The notes under the pieces are model-generated. The model saw only the letters and a program-made list of their open reading frames with translations. It was not told where the DNA came from and did no database searches. The translations under genes were made by a program, and so were the position numbers. Shown here in pieces: positions 19,801 to 26,263 of a stretch of 64,000 nt of DNA (the first letter of the stretch is position 1; each line of letters begins with the position of its first letter). Origin of the DNA: Nonlabens xiamenensis (lineage in GTDB: Bacteria; Bacteroidota; Bacteroidia; Flavobacteriales; Flavobacteriaceae). The stretch spans positions 124,001 to 188,000 of the forward strand of contig NZ_RMVE01000003.1 of the NCBI RefSeq assembly GCF_003865345.1, written 5' to 3'.

Positions 19801-19993
19801 TATCGAGTGCGATACACCGAGAAATATGTTATTGAAAGCTGCGAGATATCGCGAAATATGGCGTATCCAGGTCCTAAAAAAGACTATTCCACTGATCCAT
19901 AGGACCACCTCCTATCGCTGGTTGAAAGAGCCCGAAAAGGAACAAAACCGATTGAAAGAAGCTATAGAACTTGCCTTAATGAACAACCCATGA
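13802..19993 (+). CDS. Giant zinc ribbon / degenerate kinase / DUF4011-like / SF1 helicase / nuclease fusion
   Basis: This 2063-residue protein has these parts in order. Two zinc ribbons (C7, C10, C21, C30; then C59, C72, C75). A protein-kinase-like domain at about 95-345 with HRDLSPDN (208-215), DFS (230-232), APE (254-256) and DWWSLG. A helical linker. A DUF4011-like segment at about 715-765 (HPLLERRTRRMLL, LYLGFPFLI). An SF1 DNA2/NAM7-type helicase with GPPGTGKS (952-959), FDEAS (D1618) and GDEKQMPP, plus C-terminal motifs ETHYRS-like EIHYRSQF and NVAITRAR. A C-terminal nuclease of the MTES_1575/Vsr type at about 1960-2045 (D1988, E2002, D2004 in LGIECD). Known relatives with DUF4011, helicase and nuclease occur in phage-defence loci; a nucleic-acid-degrading role here is inferred. 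Confidence 0.88.
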   Translation: MKFVRVCPSCGSQRPVHEMYCQSQMEDQACGWLLMNVRQTPVGGNVEINIENQRDQRYCENGHEVGSDDFMCMECGADIRDGSSVEVQEVIPQKIDTYTVLENIQNSNATKECFLVQNDQEQVYFLTLYHKDFEPDTAIYQVLQKSDTDHVAELIHTGQWEDRFYEVTERITGGSIAESNYLEEERIEKLVDEIGRALRDLSEAGIRHRDLSPDNILIREKESFDLVLIDFSSARLSDYDLDTDTPLELTRYTAPEAIIGAVSPSSDWWSLGMIVLEQVTKGSFFQDVNNKAFMIHLVTRGVQLPTEIDERFLLLLQGLLCRDPLKRWNWNQVEKWLNNEPLDPPDEFNSSDQQKYGKSIKLGDEIHTNPSFYALSAAEETHWKDGLEAFTSGSLSSWLEEIIPDEKLKSRIRHLRNMEDVDLEWRFSLALMLLNESLPLTWRGQIIIPAWLLSNTETATQLIEGKIPAYLEEIDREKWLVHLKYRKQNITKKAASLEIQLNANRFKLNSLSTSRVRLNAEIELLRQLYPDANNISLSDLMADLRPSEEDLILILSAKRNQLISLEKLVNDTVNLARRNDINVNPNFYKEFLIKSRLKIYDLLTRHLEGFSKSQNHALNRWADQFRIEKRLSLIQSVLCLSLPKEEWITPPKHEYATRLLRFYEKKIVHASSRGPLVRLILSTNSARLDITELGTALKPAEKFLQPIICRTSKTETVDPIAFSEHPLLERRTRRMLLKAANFKRDTGLDSLYLGFPFLISPGNSNKRPRILPILLWPVDLELKNRRQPRLDIGFDKYNNEVRINPALSSVFDDESLNRIKKICSEILATQSLTIQEIMDALGSFITPKNTSLTSHPTVSYQLSEPGLELYCSAVFFNANFTGQAISEDLRRLQSLAHSDTAMEALLKIREPEISTFQDKIKEVDRYTVVAVDPSQEKAVLQSRLNPGIVIEGPPGTGKSQTIVNIIADCIGRQEKVLVVSQKRAAIQVILKRLEATGLDQRAIAITDINKDRQTTIQSVREQVPGFMEKIQYQNVLRGIDIERTSLAKQIDRIESSLNVLAEEIHVVDDLSGSTYRNILSELIGLQTFAYIDVPEARRFLEVKDIDELNTLIQQSKSLIQLWLPSHYETSTLHNLKLAQIDQSTKEAIGNDLKHFFEAEEKRIDCLKKTSNAFDGTQAQYYGSWLEENARPIKNTSENVIINVQSWFDLLYDDYNTSSIAQDISEKLEAIYRRVGELIADFQFDYFSESLHTIDDKTLQKLANSCDYCLSTSFLKYLNPFGFLHMLRVKRFLQPLQIKAIPETLKEFKIALEQERSFRKYRFQFFRQLERLKITKKDINDPKYLRLKIGSTNSELQEAIQMVNRIKACPLKDEAKNLLKTGSILQYQEFVARLHDAHDRYKSRLFSQEVLRPLTKWLQPNVAEDFSENIRRNESDVDILEQMLHDMEHYIQFQTFRMRLGTQGEYDSLLRFFSHLRKYEHKINEFPSQEWSSLIQNTIRREGLLGWKHRIEQASPTLLMSEQEIQLNVETLEDLLEKIRTLNRRFLDRSIEVDKLGSQTEWNRITRLRGKNYKKLREFISLGIDIGLIDMRPVWLMSPEVVSQAIPLQSGLFDVVIFDEASQMLIDHSIPALYRAKRVIVSGDEKQMPPTGFFSQKMDDENEETQELRLSEDHSEEELANYQDAWNRREVKDCPDLLSLAKSTLPVTTLEIHYRSQFQSLIKFSNHAFYGGKLHVPAYHPKQEIINKKPLEVLRIDGVYDEQTNEKEADALINYIAQHWQQPESERFSAGIVTFNKKQAELIEDKIHEREMQDEAFRSVLNQERNRQQEGEDMGFFVKNVENVQGDERDMILFSTTFGLNQHGVFRRNFGALGHRGGERRLNVAITRARFKVVIATSMPIKDISDILSTGRPPSKPRDFIQAYLNYSEIHSNGQVDVATATVSKLSAQNSTTDALSKNDGFKNTVKFYIESLGYQVVENNDYNVFYLDLAIEKNGRFVLGIECDTPRNMLLKAARYREIWRIQVLKKTIPLIHRTTSYRWLKEPEKEQNRLKEAIELALMNNP

Positions 19994-21330
19994 GCGGACC
20001 TAAAGTAGTACGTGTAGTCACCCCAAAAGAACGGGAAATAATCAAAAATAGATGGCTGACACAGTTGGGTCGGACCATCCAACAATTCAAAAGTTATGCC
20101 CAAAAAAATGGGGTGCTGGATCAAGAACTTAGCCAGGGACTGGAAGAAACTTTAGCACATTATCAGGCAATTCCCGCAGAGGACTACCAGAGAATCGAGC
20201 GCGAGGTCCCAAATCAAATTAATTTTTTAAAAGCAGAGAAAGCCAAGTTGGTCAAAAAGGTAAATAAAGAAAAGACCAATATATGGAATGAATACCGCCA
20301 ACTCAAAAGCACTGAGGTAGAACTAAAGAAAATGTTGTTGGAAAGAAATATTTCTTTTGAATCTATTGACCAACCCAGCGTGATTACCAAGAAAAATCTG
20401 GCCCAATATAGCAGACAGATTGACGCGATGTACGATAAACTGAAGGAAGCTTTGAACCACAAAAGCAGCTTAACCGCTGAGCAGCAGGAAATTCAAAAGA
20501 GACTGTCGGCAGGAGATAGCTTGTTGTCCGTAAAAGAATGGCCTAAAGAATTGCCAATGGCTTCCAGCCGCGAGCAGAAGTTAGAGCAAACATTACGGGA
20601 ATTGTTCCTTGAAGATATTGCCCAAGATAAAATTCAAGAATTTATTGATCGGGTGGAACAACTGCACCAAAATGACCAAGGCTACGATTTGCAATTAGAT
20701 TCCATCATCTTGGAGGCAGCGACTTTCCAAAAGGAACAAGTGGAACTGAGAATCGCCGAACAAGCATTGTCTGAAGCCTTAGACCAATTAAAACAAATAA
20801 ACGAGAAACTGACCATCATCTCTAAATGGGAGTCTTTACTCCAACAGGAAGACATCAAACAAATTAAAAATGCTACGACAAAGGCCAATCAACTTTATAA
20901 AAATACGACGGAGTTAATCATCGTAGAGGCACGTCGGACAGCGATTAAAATGGCGTTGACCAAAGCTGGTTATGAAGTCAATGACAGTATGGAAACTGCC
21001 TGGGTAGAAAACGGAAGGTTGGTCGTAAAAAAAGCCACCAACTCACTGTATGGAATAGAATTTATGAACCCAAAAAACTTATCCAAAATTCAAGCTCGTG
21101 TCGTGGCAGATGAAGACCGGACGCAAGAAAGAAGCCAGAGCCAAGACTTGCACCAAGAAGAAATCTGGTGTGATGAGTTTTCTGAAATCAAAGAGATCCT
21201 GGAAAGGGAAAACCTGTCCATTCACATCGAAAAAGCCATGGCAGTAGGCGCTATTCCCATTAAAGAAGTAAAGCTGGAAGGTAGTTTTAAGAAGAGTAGC
21301 TCAACGGTTAAGAAAAAGAAAACGCTGTAA
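19990..21330 (+). CDS. Coiled-coil protein with conserved MSGPKVV N-terminus
   Basis: This 446-residue protein is the last gene of the operon. It starts in an ATGA overlap with the helicase gene. The first 12 residues (MSGPKVVRVVTP) match a conserved start I recall from uncharacterised coiled-coil proteins. About residues 60-180 and 235-320 are long amphipathic helices rich in Glu, Lys, Gln and Leu (for example KAEKAKLVKKVNKEKTNIW). The C-terminal 100 residues contain a compact segment (AWVENGRLVVKKATNSLYGIEF) and a basic tail ending KKKKTL. No enzyme motif is visible. Coupled translation suggests a structural or adaptor subunit for the helicase-nuclease. A hairpin terminator follows at once. 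Confidence 0.82.
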   Translation: MSGPKVVRVVTPKEREIIKNRWLTQLGRTIQQFKSYAQKNGVLDQELSQGLEETLAHYQAIPAEDYQRIEREVPNQINFLKAEKAKLVKKVNKEKTNIWNEYRQLKSTEVELKKMLLERNISFESIDQPSVITKKNLAQYSRQIDAMYDKLKEALNHKSSLTAEQQEIQKRLSAGDSLLSVKEWPKELPMASSREQKLEQTLRELFLEDIAQDKIQEFIDRVEQLHQNDQGYDLQLDSIILEAATFQKEQVELRIAEQALSEALDQLKQINEKLTIISKWESLLQQEDIKQIKNATTKANQLYKNTTELIIVEARRTAIKMALTKAGYEVNDSMETAWVENGRLVVKKATNSLYGIEFMNPKNLSKIQARVVADEDRTQERSQSQDLHQEEIWCDEFSEIKEILERENLSIHIEKAMAVGAIPIKEVKLEGSFKKSSSTVKKKKTL

Positions 21331-21351
21331 AAGAATACATTGTGTTCTTTT
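21329..21351 (+). terminator. Terminator of the four-gene operon
   Basis: An AT-rich hairpin, AAAAGAATACA paired with TGTGTTCTTTT, starts inside the stop codon and is followed by CTTTTATT. It has about ten pairs (one G-T) and a very short loop. Its position directly at the gene end supports termination. Confidence 0.65.
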
Positions 21352-21706
21352 CTTTTATTGAACCATTGTTAGAAATCTGAAATATAATCAAGCTATGAAC
21401 ATGCAACTTGAATGAAGTTTAGCCTTCTTAGTTGTTTGTTATCGTGGTACGCTTTCGCGAAAGCGAAATTGACAACATTATTTTTACCGTATTGAAATCG
21501 AAAGCTAAAAATAATCTGACATCAACTATGTGGACACTACCGCTCTTTGTCCAGTCTTTAAGTTCTCTCCTGCTGCGTTAAGGATACACCTATTCAAAAC
21601 TGACTTATGAATGGATCTGTGCCAACGAATTGGAACTGATTTCTATGACCAGTAATGATTTGACCAGATCAACCTTTATATTTATAATTCTAAATCACAA
21701 AGTTTC
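21331..21706 (+). other. Spacer between operon and hydrolase, with the first chromosomal palindrome
   Basis: These 376 nt hold no gene. The operon terminator lies at the left end and the leftmost GCTTTCGCGAAAGC palindrome of the window at 21451-21464. The remainder is AT-rich and featureless. This is a plausible place for the boundary between acquired and resident DNA, but no direct repeats or integrase support it. Confidence 0.45.
21450..21465. repeat. Palindrome CGCTTTCGCGAAAGCG
   Basis: An exact 16-bp palindrome in a spacer. It is the leftmost of nine copies in this window. Confidence 0.95.
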
Positions 21707-22522
21707 ATGCAGACTTTAAAAAAATGGTTCGTACGGTTGTTAAAATTTATTGTAGCCGCATACGTGGTAATCTGCGCCCTACTATACTTTTTCCAAGAAA
21801 AACTGATTTTCTTACCACAACATTTGGATAAGGATTATTCCTTCGAATTTTCTGGTAAGTATGAAGAAATGATTTTTGACACCAGTGATGGTAAAGAGTT
21901 GCATGGCGTTCTGTTTTCTGTGAAAGAGCCTTTAGGTCTCATTTTCATTTTACATGGAAATGCGGGTTCCATTGCCGGTTGGGGCAAGAGTGCCGAAGTT
22001 TATACTACGGCAAATTACGATGTATTTGTGCTGGATTACCGCGGCTATGGAAAAAGTGAAGGCAAAATCACCGGAACCGAACAATTATTCAATGACAACC
22101 AACTCGTGTACGATGAGCTCAAAAATAAATATGGTGAAGAACATATCATAGTATTGGGGTATTCGTTGGGCACCGGACTTGCAGCTCAACTCGCTTCTAA
22201 CAACGATCCAGGATTATTAGTTTTACAAGCTCCTTACTACAACATGACGGCAATGATGAAAGAAAGATTTCCTTTTGTCCCCACCTTCCTTTTAAAGTAC
22301 AAATTGGCTACCAATGAATATTTAAAAGAATGCGATATACCTGTTGTCATTTTTCATGGAAAGGAAGACCAGGTGATTGACCATAGCATGTCCCAAGCCT
22401 TAAAAAATGAATTTAAGGACAAAGTTGAGCTAATATTACTTGAAGGGCAAGGCCATAATGGAATGACCGATAATTTCACCTATTTAATCGAATTGGGCAA
22501 AATTTTGCAATCATATAGATGA
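21707..22522 (+). CDS. Membrane-anchored alpha/beta hydrolase of the ABHD13/BEM46 type
   Basis: This is a 271-residue protein. An N-terminal transmembrane helix (about residues 10-30) is followed by the typical family phrase LIFLPQHLD. The hydrolase core follows: ILHGNAGSIAGW (oxyanion), DYRGYGKSEG, the nucleophile elbow GYSLGTG (Ser at about 153), acid Asp in HGKEDQVID (about 224), and base His in EGQGHNGM (about 250). Substrates of this family are not known; several act as serine hydrolases or lipases at membranes. The gene is single, between the spacer palindrome and the threonine operon leader. Confidence 0.87.
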   Translation: MQTLKKWFVRLLKFIVAAYVVICALLYFFQEKLIFLPQHLDKDYSFEFSGKYEEMIFDTSDGKELHGVLFSVKEPLGLIFILHGNAGSIAGWGKSAEVYTTANYDVFVLDYRGYGKSEGKITGTEQLFNDNQLVYDELKNKYGEEHIIVLGYSLGTGLAAQLASNNDPGLLVLQAPYYNMTAMMKERFPFVPTFLLKYKLATNEYLKECDIPVVIFHGKEDQVIDHSMSQALKNEFKDKVELILLEGQGHNGMTDNFTYLIELGKILQSYR

Positions 22523-22625
22523 GTCGACACCCTCATTTGATAGAAAAATTTCAATAATTCTTCCATTAAAATGCCCTGTATCAAATAAATCTTAGAGCTA
22601 TTTTTATTTTTCTGCAAAAATCCAA

Positions 22626-22655
22626 TTGATTTGGTGTAAAAAAAGTTTGCATTTG
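22626..22655 (+). promoter_or_regulatory. Candidate promoter of thrABC
   Basis: TTG at 22626-22628 is followed after 19 nt by TGCATTTG (22648-22655), one mismatch from the Bacteroidota box TAnnTTTG. The spacing equals that of the clear cold-shock promoter in this window. Confidence 0.4.
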
Positions 22656-22827
22656 TGGTTGAGAAGTTTACTTTTGAGTATGGTTTGTTATCAACAGCAA
22701 TATTCAATCCCTTTAAATGAAGCTGGCGTGTTCTGCGCTTTTGCATTTATTGATGGCGTGATAACAAATTTTTTTAACGGTATTATTAGCCGTACCCGTA
22801 AGGGTTACTAGCATTCTACCTCCGCCA

Positions 22828-22841
22828 GTGGTATATACCAC
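22828..22841. promoter_or_regulatory. Perfect palindrome before thrA, possible operator
   Basis: GTGGTATATACCAC is a perfect 14-bp palindrome ending 36 nt upstream of the thrA ATG, inside the transcribed leader. It could bind a dimeric repressor or form a small RNA hairpin. Confidence 0.35.
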
Positions 22842-22877
22842 ATCCCTTCATCACTAACTAACCTAAACTGAAACTTC

Positions 22878-25322
22878 ATGAAAGTTCTCAAATTCGGTGG
22901 TACTTCTGTAGGAAGCGCCACTAACATCCGTCAAGTCATTGACATAGTCTCCCAAGCAAGCTCCAAAGAAAAAGTAATTGTTGTGATGTCTGCTGTGGGC
23001 GGAGTAACCGATCAATTATTATATACCGGACAGCTTGCACAGGCAGCAGACCCTTCATATCGCATGCCTCTTGAGAAAATTCGGCAATTGCACTTTGAAC
23101 TATGGAAAGAATTGGTTCCTGATGCTTCAGATCAATTGACCAATGAACTTCATCAAAGGCTAGATGCATTACAGGGACTGTTGGATGGTATTTATCTGAT
23201 CAATGAATTATCTCCCAAAACCATGGACAAGCTTTTAGGTTTTGGCGAGTTGCTTTCTTCATATATCATCTCCCAGGCCTGTATTCAAACCGGTCTACAA
23301 ACAACACTGAAAAACAGTCAGGAACTTATTGTAACGGATGACCAATTTACCAAAGCACAGGTAGATATCGCCAGTACCTATTTGAACATCAACCGTTACT
23401 TTTCAGCTGAAAATTCACCGGTACATGTGTTACCTGGATTCGTGGCACGTTCCTCAACCGGTGTCTCCACAACACTAGGCCGCGGAGGATCAGATTATAC
23501 CGCTGCGATGCTGGCTGCTGCTTTGAAAGTCAACAGTTTAGAGATATGGACGGACGTAAGTGGTATGTATACGGCCAATCCAAAATTAGTCAAGCAGGCC
23601 TATCCAATACCTTCAGTCAATTATCAGGAGGCCATGGAGTTATCCCATTTTGGCGCGAAAGTCTTATACGCTCCTACCATTCAACCCGTCTTGGCCGCCA
23701 ATATCCCGCTGTGGATTAAAAATACCATGAACCCAACAGCTGAAGGAACCCAGATCACACAAGCTCCTTCTTCTACCCAAGATAAAGCCACGGGAATCAG
23801 TAACATCGACAACATTGCCTTATTAACACTAGAAGGAAGTGGTATGGTAGGCATACCTGGATTTTCTAAACGTTTATTCGAGGAATTGGCCAATGCGCGC
23901 ATCAATGTAGTGTTGATTACCCAGGCGTCTTCAGAACACTCCATCTGTCTCGCTATTGATGAGGAGGAGGTCCAACGTGCTGAACGCTTAATCAATCAAG
24001 CATTCACCTATGAAATTACCCAAGAGAAACTGCGCCCGGTAACGGTAGAAAAGGACCTGGCGATCATTGCCCTGGTCGGACGTAACATGAAGCAGCTGCA
24101 AGGCATCAGTGGGAAAATGTTTGGCGCATTAGGACGTAACAATATTAATATCAGAGCCATCGCCCAAGGCGCTTCTGAGATGAATATCAGCGCAGTGATC
24201 CAGTCCAAAGACGTCAAGAAAGCACTCAACACTTTACATGAGCGTTTCTTTGAAGGCAACCACAAGCAAATTAATCTCTTTATTGCGGGTGTTGGTAACG
24301 TAGGCGAAAAATTACTGGAACAAATCCGCCAGCAACGCAGCTTCCTCAAAAAGAACCATAAGCTCAATTTGCGGGTGGTCGGGATCTCCAATTCGCGAAC
24401 TATGTTTTTTGATCAGGAGAGTATACCTCTGGAGAATTGGAAGGAGCTATTGTCCACTGGTGAAAAAGCCCAATTGGAAGAATTTAGGAAAAAGGCTGTG
24501 GCATTGAACCTGCGCAACAGCGTTTTTGTAGATGTAACTGCCAGTGAGTTGGTAGCTCAGGAATACGAGCATTACCTCAAACAAAGCATCAGTGTTGTGG
24601 CCTGTAATAAAATTGCCTGTAGTTCAGATATAGAGCATTATAAAAAGCTCAAACAATATGCATTGACTTATAATGCAGCCTTTTTTTATGAAACTAATGT
24701 AGGAGCAGGTTTACCTGTGATCGATACGTTGCGAAATCTCGTAGCTTCTGGTGATCAAATTCAGTCTATTAAAGCAGTGCTGTCTGGGAGTTTAAACTTT
24801 GTCTTCAATAATTTTGATGATCAGAGCAATTTTCACGATGTCGTTAAAGAAGCTCAAGTACAAGGTTTTACTGAACCTGATCCAAGAATCGATTTAAGCG
24901 GAGTAGATGTGGCCAGAAAGATTTTAATTCTGGCTCGAGAAGCTGGGATGGAACTCAGCCTTAAAGATATTGAAAATCAGGCTTTCCTGTTGCCCGCCCA
25001 TCTCGAGGCAGATCAGGTAGCCGACTTTTACAAGTTACTGATACAGGATGAAGCCCATTTCCAATCGTTGTACGCTTCCGCGAAAGCGAAACAATGCCAA
25101 CTCAAATATGTGGCATCCTTGGAAGGTTCAACAGCAAGCGTGGGATTACAGGAAATACCAGCTGGACATCCATTTTACAATTTAAAAGGGAGCGACAATA
25201 TCGTCATGTTCTATACCAAACGCTACCCAGAACAGCCCATGATTATCAAAGGGGCTGGGGCTGGTGCTGATGTAACGGCTTCTGGACTTTTTGCAGATAT
25301 CATTAGAATCGGAAATAGCTGA
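22878..25322 (+). CDS. thrA: Bifunctional aspartokinase / homoserine dehydrogenase
   Basis: This 814-residue fusion makes two enzymes of the threonine and methionine branch of aspartate metabolism: aspartate to aspartyl phosphate, and aspartate semialdehyde to homoserine. The kinase domain is residues 1 to about 290, with KFGGTSVGS at 3-11 and GRGGSDYTAA near 207. Two ACT-type regulatory segments lie around 310-455 (NARINVVLITQASSEHS; GRNNINIRAIAQGASEMN). The dehydrogenase begins near residue 465 with the Rossmann motif AGVGNVGEKLLEQI. The length equals that of enterobacterial ThrA. It is the first gene of thrABC, 2 nt before thrB. Threonine feedback is likely from the ACT region. Confidence 0.97.
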   Translation: MKVLKFGGTSVGSATNIRQVIDIVSQASSKEKVIVVMSAVGGVTDQLLYTGQLAQAADPSYRMPLEKIRQLHFELWKELVPDASDQLTNELHQRLDALQGLLDGIYLINELSPKTMDKLLGFGELLSSYIISQACIQTGLQTTLKNSQELIVTDDQFTKAQVDIASTYLNINRYFSAENSPVHVLPGFVARSSTGVSTTLGRGGSDYTAAMLAAALKVNSLEIWTDVSGMYTANPKLVKQAYPIPSVNYQEAMELSHFGAKVLYAPTIQPVLAANIPLWIKNTMNPTAEGTQITQAPSSTQDKATGISNIDNIALLTLEGSGMVGIPGFSKRLFEELANARINVVLITQASSEHSICLAIDEEEVQRAERLINQAFTYEITQEKLRPVTVEKDLAIIALVGRNMKQLQGISGKMFGALGRNNINIRAIAQGASEMNISAVIQSKDVKKALNTLHERFFEGNHKQINLFIAGVGNVGEKLLEQIRQQRSFLKKNHKLNLRVVGISNSRTMFFDQESIPLENWKELLSTGEKAQLEEFRKKAVALNLRNSVFVDVTASELVAQEYEHYLKQSISVVACNKIACSSDIEHYKKLKQYALTYNAAFFYETNVGAGLPVIDTLRNLVASGDQIQSIKAVLSGSLNFVFNNFDDQSNFHDVVKEAQVQGFTEPDPRIDLSGVDVARKILILAREAGMELSLKDIENQAFLLPAHLEADQVADFYKLLIQDEAHFQSLYASAKAKQCQLKYVASLEGSTASVGLQEIPAGHPFYNLKGSDNIVMFYTKRYPEQPMIIKGAGAGADVTASGLFADIIRIGNS
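25073..25088. repeat. Palindrome variant CGCTTCCGCGAAAGCG
   Basis: One mismatch (TTC to TCC) from the 16-bp palindrome, inside thrA, encoding the end of YASAKAK. Confidence 0.85.
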
Positions 25323-25324
25323 TT

Positions 25325-26263
25325 ATGAAAAGACAAGAAATTCACGTCTTAGCGCCGGCTACTGTAGCCAATGTTTGTTGTGGTTTTGACATGCTGGGCT
25401 TTTGCCTCAATGGTATAGGCGATATCATGCACCTGAAACGTGTGGATCAACCAGGTATAAGAATTACGTCAATCAATGGCTTTGATTTACCACTTGAGGT
25501 GAGAAAGAATGTTGCCGGAATGGCGGCACTGGCCATGTACGATGCTCTTCAACCTCAAGGTGGCTTTGAAATCAGCCTGGATAAAAAAATAAAACCAGGA
25601 AGCGGGATCGGCAGTAGTGCAGCTAGCGCTGCTGGTGCGGTGTATGGAATCAACAAACTTTTAGGAGAGCCTTGTTCTAAAGAGGAGCTTACTGGTTTTG
25701 CGATTAAAGGGGAAGCAGTGGCCAGTCAATGCGAGCACGCAGACAACCTCGCTCCTGCCCTATTTGGTGGAATGACTTTGGTAAAATCTATTTCGCCTGT
25801 CCAAGTGTTGAAAATTCCAATTCCTGAAGAATTAGTGGCTTGTGTACTTCACCCACACATCACGATAAACACCGCCGAAGCCCGTGCTCTGCTTCCTGCA
25901 CAGGTTTCCCTGGAAAATACAATCACCCAATCTGGTCATTTGGCCAGCCTGATTCACGGTATGCATACCAACAATTATGATTTGATCAGTGATTCCCTGA
26001 CCGATGTGATCGTAGAACCGCACAGATCCAAATTGATACCGAACTTTTCCGAGATCAAAAGCCAAGCATTAAAAGCTGGTGCATTGGGTTGCGGTATCTC
26101 AGGCTCGGGCCCAAGTATATTTGCGCTTTGTCGAGGTATGGAAATCGCTCAACTAGTTTCAAAATCTATGGCGGCCGCGCTGGTCAACGCTTCCTTTACT
26201 TTTGACCTCTATACTGCACCCATTAATTTACAAGGTTGTCAACCCATAAACCAAACCAAATGA
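25325..26263 (+). CDS. thrB: Homoserine kinase
   Basis: This is a 312-residue GHMP-family kinase that phosphorylates homoserine at its hydroxyl, feeding threonine synthase. The N-terminal VLAPATVANVCCGFDMLGF is the family start and KPGSGIGSSAASAAGAV (about residues 90-107) is the ATP-binding glycine/serine loop. GCGISGSGPSIFAL near residue 258 is the third GHMP motif. It follows thrA by 2 nt and overlaps thrC by 4 nt, so the three genes are co-translated. Nothing unusual was seen. Confidence 0.96.
   Translation: MKRQEIHVLAPATVANVCCGFDMLGFCLNGIGDIMHLKRVDQPGIRITSINGFDLPLEVRKNVAGMAALAMYDALQPQGGFEISLDKKIKPGSGIGSSAASAAGAVYGINKLLGEPCSKEELTGFAIKGEAVASQCEHADNLAPALFGGMTLVKSISPVQVLKIPIPEELVACVLHPHITINTAEARALLPAQVSLENTITQSGHLASLIHGMHTNNYDLISDSLTDVIVEPHRSKLIPNFSEIKSQALKAGALGCGISGSGPSIFALCRGMEIAQLVSKSMAAALVNASFTFDLYTAPINLQGCQPINQTK

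Larger units (their letters stand above)
22523..22877 (+). other. Leader region of the threonine operon
   Basis: This 355-nt gap contains a candidate promoter (22626-22655), a short hairpin CCC-GTAA-GGG near 22795-22805 with a GNRA-type loop, and a perfect 14-bp palindrome 36 nt before thrA. The implied 5' leader is about 215 nt, long enough for attenuation or regulator binding. I see no leader peptide with a run of Thr or Ile codons, so classical ribosome attenuation is not supported. Confidence 0.4.

Noticed and set aside
21331-21706. Attachment site or integrase marking an island end
   Set aside because: No integrase gene, tRNA or matching direct repeats at either end of the operon were seen.
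22626-22811. 61-codon frame in the thr leader as an attenuator peptide
   Set aside because: It has no run of Thr or Ile codons and would start at the promoter itself.
24008-24391. 127-codon - strand frame inside thrA
   Set aside because: Antisense to the conserved ACT and Rossmann segments; composition is that of a shadow frame.
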